Below are positions 35,788 to 45,320 of a stretch of 64,000 nucleotides of DNA, piece by piece. Position numbers and translations under genes: made by a program. The stretch comes from Paenibacillus glacialis (GTDB taxonomy: Bacteria > Bacillota > Bacilli > Paenibacillales > Paenibacillaceae), in contig NZ_LVJH01000027.1 of the NCBI RefSeq assembly GCF_001637205.1, positions 1 through 64,000 of the forward strand, written 5' to 3'. The notes below the pieces were generated by a model, which saw only the letters and a program-made list of their open reading frames with translations, ran no database searches and had not been told where the DNA came from. Numbering within the stretch: the first letter of the stretch is position 1; the number at the start of each line of letters is the position of its first letter.

Positions 35788-35815
35788 TCACAATGTGATA
35801 GTGTATGGCACTATC
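35788..35815. promoter_or_regulatory. Overlapping palindromes upstream of the ArsR-type gene
   Basis: TCACAATGTGA (35788-35798) overlaps GATAGTG-TATGG-CACTATC (35797-35815). Two perfect palindromes share two bases. They lie about 70 nt upstream of the regulator start and may bind a second regulator. Confidence 0.4.
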
Positions 35816-35856
35816 TGTCGTACAGAAGCTTATGACATAAGCCTGAACGAAAAAAA

Positions 35857-35899
35857 GATGGGTAACACAAAGCGTTGTTAACTCTTTGCGTTACTCATC
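35857..35899 (-). terminator. Terminator of the P450 gene
   Basis: GATGGGTAAC-CAAAG pairs with CTTTG-GTTACTCATC and the minus strand continues with a T-run. The stem closely resembles the one after ferritin at 43553-43594. Being downstream of the P450 stop, it ends that gene. Confidence 0.75.
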
Positions 35900-35905
35900 A
35901 ATTTA

Positions 35906-38900
35906 TCAAACACGTGACCATACATCTTTGGCGTAACGACCTTCTTTTTGCAGTTGATTTAACCACTCTTTTGAGTCATGTTCATTCTTTTCTTGATCGA
36001 TTTGATACGCTTCTTCTAAGGTTTTCTCTACATCCGGAGCCATTTTACTACCATCCCCGCATACGTACAACACGCCTCCCCCGTTCAATATATCAATCAT
36101 TTCAGTTGAATCCTGCTTCAGCAAGTGTTGCACATACGTCTTGGATGTTCCTTCCTTGCGTGAAAAGGCGGTATGAAGCGTGACCACCCCTTCTTTCTCA
36201 AATTGTTCAAGTTCCTCACGGTAGATAAAATCGGTATCGTTCCTACAGCCAAAATAAAGATGCGCTTCGCCTAAGGTTTCTCCTTCTTCCATCAATGATC
36301 TACGCGTCTGAAGGAAACCACGGAATGGAGCTACCCCAGTTCCCGGACCCACCATAATGATTGGTGTTAGCGGATCTTCAGGAAGTCCAAATCCAGAATC
36401 CGGTGTACGTACGAACATAATAATATCTTCCCCTGGCTGTCGTTCGGCCAAGTAATTAGACGCAACTCCACTGTATTCACCTAGACCACTCCAAGCAGGA
36501 CCAATTACAACACCCACAGTGACAGAAGCCCGATCAGGACGAACCCTTGGTGAACTAGATATGGAATAGTATCTCGGTTTAAGTGGTGGCAACAGTTCCA
36601 AGAATCGCTCAAATGGCATTTCGCACGCTTCGTATTTTTCAAGAAGATCAATCATGGTGATACGTTTCATTAAAATATCTTCCTTATAGGCCCCTTCTTC
36701 TAACAAAACCTCCAACTCACGTTTATGAGGAGGACAACTTGTGTAAGAGGCAAGCTCTCGCAATTGCGCTCTGGACGCGGGTTCCTGCACCTCAACACTA
36801 TGACTGAGTAGCTCATATAGACTAACAGGACGATCCAACGGAAGATGTGCCGCGCTGCGTCCGCTTGCTGATAAGATCAGTTGATCACTCCGACTCAATC
36901 CGAACCGTTGAAGGATTCGATTGACATTCACACTACTATTACTTGGTAATACACCAAGGTGATCCCCTTCTGTATAAGTAACGCCTTCCGGCAGTATTAC
37001 CTCGATATGACGTGTTCGCCGGTCGCTGTCTGATGATTGGAGCTCACGATTTTCCACTAAGGTAGCGTGAACAGCATCGTAGGTTTGGGCGAGAGGAGCA
37101 CCTGCTATTCCACTGACGAATTGAACATTAAGGGAATTTCGTTCGTTCTCCACCTTGTGGTCGAATTTCAGATTAAATGCGTTCATCAGATCTGACCACA
37201 TGCGTTCTCGCCATTCTTCCAGATTTAACTCGAAGTCTCCACTAGCATCACCCTCTCCCCGTTCAGAGAACCTTGTGGCTCCTTTAAGAGAAAGCTGTTC
37301 ATCTATGAATCTTGGCACATCCTGATACGTACTAGCCCAAGTACGGTCTCCACACCCGAATACGGCATAATTTACACCTTGAAATGTACCATCATCTACC
37401 TCTTCCAACCATTGTACGAATTCACGTGCATTGCTAGCAGGTTTACCATTATAGGAAGCGGCGATAATCAATACGGCACCTTCCGTAGGTAAATGACCTA
37501 TGCGGGAATTAAGGGAATCTACCTCACATTTCACACCATATAATCGTACGATATCTGCTAACTCACGTGCGATGCTTTCGGCTGTACCTAAATTTGATCC
37601 ATACAACACAAGTAGTGGTTGATCATTAACGCCAATGATTGAAGCAGCCTGTGGTTGATCTTTTTCCGAATACGATCTAGAGACATCTGCCTTAGCCGAC
37701 ATATTGTTAATAGAAGATTCTACCTTAATATGCTCACGCGGGCGAACCTGAATTTCAAAATTATCTGGCTTCAGCGTCAACGTTTCCTTTACTTTGAGCT
37801 GATAGTTCGAATGATCTATGATTTCAAAATGCTTGAGAACTAAGCCAAGCACTAATATGGCTTCGTGTAAGGCGAACTGTTGTCCGATACATGCCCGTTG
37901 ACCGTTACCGAACGGTTTGTAAGCATTAATCGGCACCTTACTCTGATCCTCAAATCGCTCTGGACGGAAATCTTCCACATCTTCCCCCCAAGCACTTGTA
38001 TCACGATGAAGTTTGGGGATTAGTACATTAACACTCTCTCCCTTCTTCAAAGGATATTTACCTCCAAGCAGTGTATCCTCCTTCGCATAGAGAGAGAATG
38101 CTGGAGCCGTTGGCCATAAGCGTAATGATTCACTCAGAATCATTCGTATGTATTTCAGATCAAGAACCTGTTTATACGTAGGCGTTGAATCTGAAAGAAC
38201 ACTGTCTACCTCTGCATAAGCTTTTTGCAACTTATCTGGATTCTTTAAAAGATAGTAAATGGCGAAAGAAAGCAAACCACTCGTCGTCTCATGACCGGCA
38301 ATCAAGAACGTAATCATTTGATACCGAATATTCTCGTCATCTAATCCTTCACCTGTCTCAGGATCTTTACTCGTTAACATTCGAGATAGGAGATCTTCTG
38401 TTTCTTCCTCACCGCTCGATTTACGTTCAGCAATTATTTTATCAACTAAGGAAAATAATGCATCTTTATCCTTTTTGAACTGCCGTTTCGTCATGATCTT
38501 CAGTTTATCCTGAATCTCAAATCGTGTAAGTTGAGCCATCGCCTCATCAAGTGCTCGCACCATACTTACGATAAATGGATGAGGTTCATCACGATAAAAG
38601 CTATTAAATCGATAATTGAATCCGCATAAACCGATTGTATCTAGTGTAAGACGGGTCATATCTTCTGGGACATTTACTTTCTCATCGGGGTTTAAGCGCA
38701 TCCATTTCTGAACAAGTTGTACAGCTATATCCACCATCATACCGTGGTACCCTTGCATGGCTCTTTGACTGAAGCTTGGGATCAGAATATTATGAGCCTT
38801 TTGCCAATTTGGTTCAACCGTCTCGCTTGTGAACAACCCGTCTCCCGTGAAAGCTTGGACTTTCTGTAGTGGCGCCCATACCCGTTTATCAAACCTAGAT

Positions 38901-39106
38901 TCATCACACACCTCAGCCACTAATTCCTCGCTTGAAATGTAGACGTTGCTCTTTCCTCCAGGTAACACGTTTCTAAATATAGGTCCGAACTCATATGAAA
39001 GTTTCGTCAGCGACTGAATTGGCTCATCAATGTTTAGTAGCGGAAGATTACCCAGCGGACCATATGTTTTCGGTTGGGGTATTTGAGGTTCCTTATCATT
39101 CTCCAT
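35906..39106 (-). CDS. Bifunctional cytochrome P450/NADPH-P450 reductase (CYP102)
   Basis: This 1066-aa protein is a self-sufficient fatty acid hydroxylase like P450 BM3. The P450 half has AGHETT (270-275), ExxR (E326, R329) and the heme cysteine C406 ([11 protein letters not shown]). A flavodoxin-like FMN domain begins near residue 495 ([18 protein letters not shown]), followed by the FAD and NADPH domains ([31 protein letters not shown]). The loop that holds R47 in BM3 differs here ([11 protein letters not shown]). GGGAGG precedes the ATG. No TetR gene of the FatR type is adjacent. Confidence 0.96.
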   Translation of the reverse strand: MENDKEPQIPQPKTYGPLGNLPLLNIDEPIQSLTKLSYEFGPIFRNVLPGGKSNVYISSEELVAEVCDESRFDKRVWAPLQKVQAFTGDGLFTSETVEPNWQKAHNILIPSFSQRAMQGYHGMMVDIAVQLVQKWMRLNPDEKVNVPEDMTRLTLDTIGLCGFNYRFNSFYRDEPHPFIVSMVRALDEAMAQLTRFEIQDKLKIMTKRQFKKDKDALFSLVDKIIAERKSSGEEETEDLLSRMLTSKDPETGEGLDDENIRYQMITFLIAGHETTSGLLSFAIYYLLKNPDKLQKAYAEVDSVLSDSTPTYKQVLDLKYIRMILSESLRLWPTAPAFSLYAKEDTLLGGKYPLKKGESVNVLIPKLHRDTSAWGEDVEDFRPERFEDQSKVPINAYKPFGNGQRACIGQQFALHEAILVLGLVLKHFEIIDHSNYQLKVKETLTLKPDNFEIQVRPREHIKVESSINNMSAKADVSRSYSEKDQPQAASIIGVNDQPLLVLYGSNLGTAESIARELADIVRLYGVKCEVDSLNSRIGHLPTEGAVLIIAASYNGKPASNAREFVQWLEEVDDGTFQGVNYAVFGCGDRTWASTYQDVPRFIDEQLSLKGATRFSERGEGDASGDFELNLEEWRERMWSDLMNAFNLKFDHKVENERNSLNVQFVSGIAGAPLAQTYDAVHATLVENRELQSSDSDRRTRHIEVILPEGVTYTEGDHLGVLPSNSSVNVNRILQRFGLSRSDQLILSASGRSAAHLPLDRPVSLYELLSHSVEVQEPASRAQLRELASYTSCPPHKRELEVLLEEGAYKEDILMKRITMIDLLEKYEACEMPFERFLELLPPLKPRYYSISSSPRVRPDRASVTVGVVIGPAWSGLGEYSGVASNYLAERQPGEDIIMFVRTPDSGFGLPEDPLTPIIMVGPGTGVAPFRGFLQTRRSLMEEGETLGEAHLYFGCRNDTDFIYREELEQFEKEGVVTLHTAFSRKEGTSKTYVQHLLKQDSTEMIDILNGGGVLYVCGDGSKMAPDVEKTLEEAYQIDQEKNEHDSKEWLNQLQKEGRYAKDVWSRV

Positions 39107-39201
39107 ATTGTCGTCCTCCCATCATATTTAAACCCTTTTTCAAGGATGTCGATAGCATAGGATTAACCTATATGAAACAGACTATACAACCTTCTAACGA
39201 C

Positions 39202-39244
39202 GAAGAAATGCCACCCAGCAATTCTCGTTGGATGGCATTTCTTC
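39202..39244 (-). promoter_or_regulatory. Hairpin between the 71-aa gene and the P450 gene
   Basis: GAAGAAATGCCA (39202-39213) and TGGCATTTCTTC (39233-39244) pair perfectly, and inner CCAGC/CTCGTTGG bases can pair in part. No T-run follows. It may be a terminator of the gene ending at 39276 or a structure in the P450 leader. Confidence 0.5.
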
Positions 39245-39275
39245 TAAAGTCGTATTAGTTTATAAATGGACTTAC

Positions 39276-39491
39276 TTATTTAGTTGCATCTTTTTGAACT
39301 ATACGTGCTGGCCTAACGACCGTATTATCACGTTTCATCGGTTTTACACTATTGATCGGATTATCCAAGTCTATTCTTTCAGGTGTGACAACTTCTGCAG
39401 ATTTTTTATTCTTATCCGTAGCGTTTCTTTTAATACGATCAGGTCCACCATTATGTTTACCTTTGTTCCATACCGTTCCTTTACTCATCAT
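39276..39491 (-). CDS. Small basic hydrophilic protein, 71 aa
   Basis: GAAGGAG-TGTT precedes the two ATG codons. The protein (MSKGTVWNKGKHNGGPDRIK...) is rich in lysine, arginine and asparagine, with no membrane segment or cysteine. It may bind nucleic acid or be a spore/stress protein, but I do not recognise it. The hairpin at 39202 follows it and the 84-aa gene precedes it on the same strand, 20 nt away, so they probably form an operon. Confidence 0.55.
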   Translation of the reverse strand: MMSKGTVWNKGKHNGGPDRIKRNATDKNKKSAEVVTPERIDLDNPINSVKPMKRDNTVVRPARIVQKDATK

Positions 39492-39511
39492 AACACTCCT
39501 TCTCTAATTCA

Positions 39512-39766
39512 TTATACAAGCTCATTCCACCAAGGAGTCATTTCATATACACATAGTCCATCGTGCTCTCCAATGATCTTCATGTCCTGTGTTTCTTCAG
39601 GCGAATAGCGATTCACCTTGTGTGTTGTTTCAACGTGGTATGTTTTTTGCGACAAGTTCGATACAAACACATAACAGCCCTCGTAGCTTTGAGCATCCAC
39701 TATCAGCAAGTTTGCTGGGATCCCAGTTACAACCATAACTGCATTTTGGGCCAGTTCTTCGCTCAA
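39512..39766 (-). CDS. Small acidic protein, 84 aa
   Basis: TTG at 39766 follows AAGGGGAATATC. The protein (ELAQNAVMVVTGIPANLLIV...) is acidic with a beta-rich pattern, an aromatic end (VYEMTPWWNELV) and no membrane segment. The family is unknown. It lies 197 nt from the divergent hydrolase and precedes the 71-aa gene by 20 nt. Confidence 0.6.
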   Translation of the reverse strand: MSEELAQNAVMVVTGIPANLLIVDAQSYEGCYVFVSNLSQKTYHVETTHKVNRYSPEETQDMKIIGEHDGLCVYEMTPWWNELV

Positions 39767-39963
39767 GATGATATTCCCCTTTTATGCCTATTTATATTTA
39801 ACATCTTAAATTAATATCTTCAGACGCACTATCAGAATTCTATACGAATATGTCATTACAAACAAGGTTTTTATCAGATAACTAACAATTTCATTTCATA
39901 ACCGTTGCAAATTCCAGATATTCAAGTATACTCTTGGGAAAGTATTACAGGAGGTGGAATAAC

Positions 39964-40797
39964 ATGCAGAGCCATTTTATCGAAAGAAATGAAGGTTTTA
40001 AAACTCACTATTTAGAATGGAAACCCCCTGGGACGAGTGATAAACTCCCTGTGATATGCATACATGGAAACCTCTCAAATGCTAGGATGTATACTTGGAT
40101 CGGTGAGGAACTGGTCTCCGTTAAGAATGAGAGTCCAAGACATGTAATTGCGATAGACATTAGAGGTTGCGGCGAGAGTGGTATGCCTGAACAAGGATTT
40201 ACACTACAACATATGGCATCTGATATTAATGCTGTAATGAGTCATTTGGGGATTACCGAGGCTCATTTCATTGCTTATTCAAGAGGTGTAGCTTATGCTC
40301 TACAATATGCTTTGCAACATCCTGAGCGTATTCAAGGACTTATAATTGGCGATTTCCCAACTCATTATACGAAGATACAGGAAGACTGGGCACATCGAAT
40401 GGTCAATTCCTACAAAGAGTATGATTCTTGGGATCATTTATATGGCACCTTAGCCTTAACCGAACATTTAAGCAGAGAAGAATTTGATGATCAGAAAGAC
40501 ATCTATTATGTTGAAAAAGAGGGCTTAATCCACAAAAATTATTCAAAGGAGTTTCCTATTCTACTTCAACTTGAATCTGATGATGTTGACCTTTCATCTG
40601 CTTTAGACAGTATAAACGGCAATCTGCTAATTCTGAAAGGAAATGAACCAGGTTCTCTTTTAAGCGAAGAACAAATAACGGTATACCAACAATACAACCC
40701 CGATGTAGTGCGAGTTCAGCATGCAGGACATGATGTTTTTGAACCAAGACAACAAGTAAAAGATGCATTTTTTGATTTTTTTAAAGATATCATTTAA
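39964..40797 (+). CDS. Alpha/beta hydrolase
   Basis: This 277-aa hydrolase has the oxyanion HGN segment (34-36), the nucleophile serine S106 in AYSRG and the base H256 in HAGHDVF. Family members cleave esters or lactones. ATG at 39964 has GGAGGTGG 6 nt upstream; the upstream ATG at 39934 runs through the site. It is monocistronic. Confidence 0.88.
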   Translation: MQSHFIERNEGFKTHYLEWKPPGTSDKLPVICIHGNLSNARMYTWIGEELVSVKNESPRHVIAIDIRGCGESGMPEQGFTLQHMASDINAVMSHLGITEAHFIAYSRGVAYALQYALQHPERIQGLIIGDFPTHYTKIQEDWAHRMVNSYKEYDSWDHLYGTLALTEHLSREEFDDQKDIYYVEKEGLIHKNYSKEFPILLQLESDDVDLSSALDSINGNLLILKGNEPGSLLSEEQITVYQQYNPDVVRVQHAGHDVFEPRQQVKDAFFDFFKDII

Positions 40798-40824
40798 TCG
40801 TAATTCATACCACACAACGAAAAG

Positions 40825-40867
40825 GAATGGATAGCGTGATCAGACTCATCTGACTCTCTATCCATTC
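40825..40867. terminator. Terminator between the hydrolase and the anti-sigma gene
   Basis: GAATGGATAG pairs with CTATCCATTC and TCAGA with TCTGA. It closely matches 21641-21680, which follows the decayed paralogue of the anti-sigma gene. Confidence 0.75.
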
Positions 40868-40899
40868 TATTAATGTTGACTTAAATTTCATCAGATTAA

Positions 40900-41868
40900 T
40901 TATTTTCCAGAAACGCTGTGGATATTCAATGCCCCCCATATTCCCTTGAAAATCTCACTATCTATTTTAAAATATACGTCTGCATTTCCATAACTAATGT
41001 ACCCATCTTTAAGGACCACAACACTTACTTTAGAACCATCCTTCAATTGAAGAATCATTTGTCTGTAGTTCTCATCGTTTCTGAAGTCACCAAGTTTCTC
41101 TTCAACACTTGCACGTGAATACGGAATGGCATGATTTAGTGTTTCAGCAAAGCTTTTTAACAAATCCACTTGTATGGGAAAGAACCGCTCTACACCATAG
41201 TCCCAATCACTATGAATTCGGTATTGTGCGCTTTGAATATTCCCAGTTATATTTAGTTTGCCGAACACATCTTCACCAGAATGAATGGTTATTCCATTGA
41301 GGCACTCATAGTACTCCGAATAGACTTCACCATCAATTTCAGAATACGACATAATTCTAAAACTCTTATCGTATCCTTTCACGGAATACACATCTATTTC
41401 TCCGATAGTTGAAGCGAATTGAACGGCATATTTATCTTGCTTACTCCACTCATCAATTCCCCCTCTTGTCGTCCCAAGTTTCTCACCCAACATGTTTTTG
41501 GCGAATTTAGGATCTATTTCTGTTGCTGTTTGCGTATAAATCTTTCCGTTATATACGATTAGCCCCACCATATCTACTTTCTCATTCCCACTAACTTCAG
41601 GTAATTTAATTACCGGAATTTGAAGACCAGGATTCTTGACAACTATGGGTGTATTCATTGGGTTTTGATCTCTTTCAAAGTAATCCATGTACACACCATA
41701 GCCACCAAACACGATAACCACGCTAGCTGCAAGCGTGATCGCCTTTGACCAGTAACGTTTATTTTTTGGGATTTCTAATTTTGCTTTCTGAACCCCCATC
41801 TTACTTCTTTCATGAAGTTCATTAGGAATAACTATTTTATCGATTTCAAGTTTTATCTTATTGCTCAT
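40900..41868 (-). CDS. DUF4179-type anti-sigma factor
   Basis: This 322-aa protein has a short cytoplasmic part, one membrane helix (about 42-61, AITLAASVVIVFGGYGVYM) and a large extracytoplasmic beta-rich domain. Its gene starts 11 nt inside the end of the sigma gene, so it is the cognate anti-sigma factor. The cytoplasmic region lacks the zinc HxxxCxxC motif. Its broken paralogue lies at 21705-22437. Confidence 0.85.
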   Translation of the reverse strand: MSNKIKLEIDKIVIPNELHERSKMGVQKAKLEIPKNKRYWSKAITLAASVVIVFGGYGVYMDYFERDQNPMNTPIVVKNPGLQIPVIKLPEVSGNEKVDMVGLIVYNGKIYTQTATEIDPKFAKNMLGEKLGTTRGGIDEWSKQDKYAVQFASTIGEIDVYSVKGYDKSFRIMSYSEIDGEVYSEYYECLNGITIHSGEDVFGKLNITGNIQSAQYRIHSDWDYGVERFFPIQVDLLKSFAETLNHAIPYSRASVEEKLGDFRNDENYRQMILQLKDGSKVSVVVLKDGYISYGNADVYFKIDSEIFKGIWGALNIHSVSGK

Positions 41869-42382
41869 AATAACCGTCTCCTTTCCATTCTTTTCGGAGT
41901 TTTTTCAAAGCACGATATAAAAGCGTTTTTGCAGTTCCCAATGGAATATTAAGGGTCTCTGCAACTTCTTTTATAGTTAAGTCATGGTAAAACCTCAGAA
42001 TAACGACGCTTTTCTCATCCTCATCTAACAGTTCAACCAGTTCTTGAACCGTCACTTCTAAATCGATATCTTCTTGCACATCTTCAGTAATTTGTTCCAT
42101 CATGACAGCTTTCATCTGTACAACATTTTTTCTTTTCCGAAGTAAGTCGATAGAACAGCTTATCGCAATTTTGATTAGCCACGTTTTAAAGTACTTCGCC
42201 TCTTTTAAATTTTTGACTGATTTGAATGACCGATATGCTGTTTCTTGAACCACGTCGAGCGCATCACTTTGATTTTTGACATATACAAATGCTGTTCTGT
42301 AGATATCACTTTCATATACCTGAAATAGTTCTAAGAATGCTTTGTCATCTCCACTTCGAGCTTTATCAATTAATCGTATAAT
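41858..42382 (-). CDS. ECF RNA polymerase sigma factor with apparent ATT start
   Basis: Full-length reading gives a 174-aa sigma-70 protein: region 2 (ELFQVYESDIYRTAFVYVKN, then DALDVVQETAYRSF) and region 4 (LDEDEKSVVILRFYHDLTIK). No ATG, GTG or TTG is in frame before position 43; the frame from TGA to there opens at ATT 42382, 8 nt after AAGGAGGCGGGTAAG. So the start is most likely ATT (or ATA 42379). Its overlap with the anti-sigma gene couples translation. Confidence 0.82.
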   Translation of the reverse strand: MIRLIDKARSGDDKAFLELFQVYESDIYRTAFVYVKNQSDALDVVQETAYRSFKSVKNLKEAKYFKTWLIKIAISCSIDLLRKRKNVVQMKAVMMEQITEDVQEDIDLEVTVQELVELLDEDEKSVVILRFYHDLTIKEVAETLNIPLGTAKTLLYRALKKLRKEWKGDGYYEQ

Positions 42383-42421
42383 CTTACCCGCCTCCTTCTT
42401 GTATTTTCACTGTATATCCAT

Positions 42422-42427
42422 TAGACG
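42422..42427 (-). promoter_or_regulatory. Possible ECF -10 element of the sigma operon
   Basis: CGTCTA on the minus strand, about 40 nt before the ATT start, matches the ECF -10 CGTC. The expected TGAAAC -35 is only partly present (GAGAAAGCC). Autoregulation is likely for ECF sigma genes but this site is weak. Confidence 0.3.
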
Positions 42428-42658
42428 TTCGAGGTTATGTATTTGGCTTTCTCACTTCAGGAAAATATTGTTTTATTCATTCTCTACTATTGACCACATT
42501 TTACCTTTAAACCTATACTGAATTTAATTCAAATCGAAAGTGAGTGATTCTCATGCAAATGCTTAAATCCGTACTACACATTAATAAGGTGCGAAAGGGA
42601 TAAATCATAAAGATCCTTTTCCGTAGTAAAATAATTTAATTCACGGAGGAAACAATAT

Positions 42659-43426
42659 ATGTCTTTTAGTTATTATGGTGAACTTTGTACAGAGGTCTAT
42701 GATCTCACTAAGGAAATCGGTCATTCATTCGATGGTGATATAGAATATTACCGAGACCGTCTCAAAGATTGTAAAGGACGAATTCTTGAAGCCATGGTCG
42801 GGTCAGGACGTGTCATCATTCCGCTTCTCGAATCAGGTCTTATAGTAGATGGAATTGACTATTCACCCGAAATGTTGGATTCATGCCGTAAGCGTTGTGA
42901 AGAAAGAGGATTAGTGGCAGATTTGTATGAGTCCAATATCCAAGGACTTTCTTTACCTCATAAATATGAAGCGATCATTATTCCAGCTGGCTCATTCTTG
43001 TTAATCGAAAAGCGTGATGAATCACTTCAAGCCTTGAAGCGCCTATTCGACCATCTTCAGCCAGGCGGACGTCTTATACTTGATATTTTCCTAACAGACA
43101 ATAACTTTATGTGTGGTCAGTATATCGATACATCGACCTTCAACTTACCAAATGGTGATATCATCACCTTGGAAAACAAGCTTGTAGAAGCAGATTTATT
43201 CAATCAACATAAAGTTTCCTATTTAAAATATGAAAAGTGGCGTGACGGCTCCCTTATACAGACCGAGTTGCAACGATTTGCACTACGGTGGTATGGTATC
43301 GAAGAATTTAAGCTCATATTAGAAAACATCGGCTTCTCGGACGTCGTTGTATGTGCTGATTTCGACTATGGTAAATCTCCATCCAATGGACAACAGAAAT
43401 TCGTATATGAAGCGGTACGAAAGTAA
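42659..43426 (+). CDS. Class I SAM-dependent methyltransferase
   Basis: This 255-aa protein has the methyltransferase motif I variant ILEAMVGSGRVI, then VDGIDYSPEML, and motif IV SNIQGLSLPHKYEAIIIPAG. CACGGAGGAAACAAT lies before the ATG. Substrates of this small-molecule type are unknown. The gene is monocistronic and ends in a hairpin. Confidence 0.82.
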   Translation: MSFSYYGELCTEVYDLTKEIGHSFDGDIEYYRDRLKDCKGRILEAMVGSGRVIIPLLESGLIVDGIDYSPEMLDSCRKRCEERGLVADLYESNIQGLSLPHKYEAIIIPAGSFLLIEKRDESLQALKRLFDHLQPGGRLILDIFLTDNNFMCGQYIDTSTFNLPNGDIITLENKLVEADLFNQHKVSYLKYEKWRDGSLIQTELQRFALRWYGIEEFKLILENIGFSDVVVCADFDYGKSPSNGQQKFVYEAVRK

Positions 43427-43483
43427 ACAAAGAATAATCGAACCATCATCGATGTCAAAGTTTACTTACATGTATGATCTTAG

Positions 43484-43512
43484 ATGACTCCTTAATCAAG
43501 GGGTCATTTTTT
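43484..43512 (+). terminator. Terminator after the methyltransferase gene
   Basis: ATGACTCCTT pairs with AAGGGGTCAT around AATC, and TTTTTT follows. Confidence 0.8.
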
Positions 43513-43552
43513 ATTCAACTAATTAATATTGGTTTTAAAACAAATAAAAAAA

Positions 43553-43594
43553 GATGAGTAAGCCAAAGAGTCCTCACCCTTTGTCTTACTCATC
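43553..43594 (-). terminator. Terminator of ferritin
   Basis: GATGAGTAAG-CAAAG pairs with CTTTG-CTTACTCATC and a T-run follows on the minus strand. It is nearly the same stem as the one after the P450 gene (35857-35899). Confidence 0.75.
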
Positions 43595-43610
43595 CATTAT
43601 GTTCAATCTA

Positions 43611-44114
43611 TTATTCCGCCGGTGGTGTGAATGAACGAGAAGCGAATTCTGCATCTAAGCTGTAGAATGCGTTGCTGTCTTTCTCAATACGTTTAAGCTT
43701 CTGAATGATGTTATCGAATAGAGACTCTTCTTCAACCTGTTCATCAATGAACCATTTCAAGAAGTAAATCGTAGCATGTTCACGTTCGTCCGTAGCTAAA
43801 TCAGCCAAGGCATAGAATTTCTTAGTATTCTGTTTCTCATGTGAATAACCATGTTCGAACACATCAAGCATTGAAGCATACTCGTTCTTCGGTTCCGGCA
43901 AAGCTTCCAGCGTCGCACGCTGTCTACGGTCGTTGAGGAACTTGTATATTTTCATTGCATGAAAACGTTCTTCTTCAGCCTGAACTGTGAAGAAATTCGC
44001 AAATCCATCAAGACTTTCACCCGAGCAATATGCAGCCATAGCTAAGTAGACATGAGCAGAATAAAATTCAAAATTCATCTGTGTATTTAGAGCTTTTGCT
44101 AATCCATCATTCAT
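43611..44114 (-). CDS. ftnA: Ferritin
   Basis: This 167-aa four-helix protein stores iron in a 24-mer. The di-iron site residues are recognisable: E15, E48-E49 region with H52, and E/Q residues in the second half (DEREHATIYFLKW). ATG at 44114 has GAGGTGA 8 nt before it; the GTG further upstream lies inside the site. It lies next to no iron regulator, but an inverted A+T-rich element in the spacer may be a Fur or PerR site. Confidence 0.9.
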   Translation of the reverse strand: MNDGLAKALNTQMNFEFYSAHVYLAMAAYCSGESLDGFANFFTVQAEEERFHAMKIYKFLNDRRQRATLEALPEPKNEYASMLDVFEHGYSHEKQNTKKFYALADLATDEREHATIYFLKWFIDEQVEEESLFDNIIQKLKRIEKDSNAFYSLDAEFASRSFTPPAE

Positions 44115-44295
44115 TGAACAAGTCACCTCAGCTTCTTATAATTTGTGATCATGGAAAAAAGTAATCTCCATCATGTGTTTGTATCATTATAAACATATGA
44201 TGTAAGGAAAAGATCACCATGTCTTGTCCATCGTAACATGGTACCTATTTCATCGGCAAGTCTTCATTCTTGGTCAAGGGATAAGTCGAGCCCAA

Positions 44296-45255
44296 TTAGT
44301 ATGAACCACTTTCAAAAAAACATTCAATCCCTAAATAAGAATCTTGGTTAATGATTGTTCTACTCATATCCTCTAAATACTGCAGTTGTTGTTCATTTAA
44401 GTTAGCTTTATCTAAAAACTGAGTGTGGTAAACAAATGAATATAGATGCCTATAATTAATAAAAAAATCTACTTCTTTTACTATTTTATTAACATCCGAG
44501 TTCTCAACTGAATATCCTTCCATAAATAACTTGAAGAAAATGTTCGCAAACCTTTTTCGCTTGTCCATGTCTTTAACCGTTTGAGAAGCATGATAAATAG
44601 CGATGGCAATATCATATGCGTAGAAATTGTATTCACTATCTCCGAAATCAATCACTGTCAATTCCCCTGTATCGTATAAGAAATTATGATGATGTAAATC
44701 CCCATGTATTACTCCGTATGTATCATTGTTTGGGTTCATTGATTTAATAACTTCAAGGCAATTCTCCCATTTCTCTCTAATAACAGGATCAAACTGGCTC
44801 ATATCCATCTGATAAATCTTATGCTCATACCACTCAGGTCGCTTGTATTTACCTTTAGATAACTTCGATAAGAAATGCATATTCCCCATCGCTCTACCCC
44901 ATTGATTAAATAATTCCTCATTCCAGATTTCACTATGTATATCAACATGATTTCCTTTTACTTTCTCGTATGCTATGAAAAAAAGATTGTCGTTCAACCG
45001 ATGGATATACGATTCTTCCTTAATAAATATAGGAATAGCTACGTTGATCCCATGCTCATAAAGATATCGAGTCCAATCAATTTCAGATGCGATCTGTTCT
45101 TCATGATCAACTTCACTGTTGAATATCTTAACTACAATCGGTTTTTCAGCGCGGATTTCGTAAACATTATTGAAATATCCACCGAGCAAATGTATATCCT
45201 GCGATGGATCTCCGATGACATTAAGGATTTGATTTAATATAGATCTTTCAACCAT
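44296..45255 (-). CDS. Aminoglycoside phosphotransferase-like kinase
   Basis: This 319-aa phosphotransferase has the catalytic loop HGDLHHHNFLYD (D186, N191) and metal-binding DFG-like VIDFGDS (D203). The family covers choline, homoserine and drug kinases, and stress kinases such as SrkA. Nothing in the neighbours tells which. It is monocistronic. Confidence 0.85.
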   Translation of the reverse strand: MVERSILNQILNVIGDPSQDIHLLGGYFNNVYEIRAEKPIVVKIFNSEVDHEEQIASEIDWTRYLYEHGINVAIPIFIKEESYIHRLNDNLFFIAYEKVKGNHVDIHSEIWNEELFNQWGRAMGNMHFLSKLSKGKYKRPEWYEHKIYQMDMSQFDPVIREKWENCLEVIKSMNPNNDTYGVIHGDLHHHNFLYDTGELTVIDFGDSEYNFYAYDIAIAIYHASQTVKDMDKRKRFANIFFKLFMEGYSVENSDVNKIVKEVDFFINYRHLYSFVYHTQFLDKANLNEQQLQYLEDMSRTIINQDSYLGIECFFESGSY

Positions 45256-45320
45256 TCATGATCTCCCCCTACATCTACCTTTTATGATTATTTCAGCGAA
45301 CAATCTTCTACCTTTTACGA

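Noticed and set aside
42541..42604. 16-codon frame before the methyltransferase (MQMLKSVLHINK...).
   Set aside because: The ribosome binding site is poor and there is no conservation evidence; it may be chance in the spacer.
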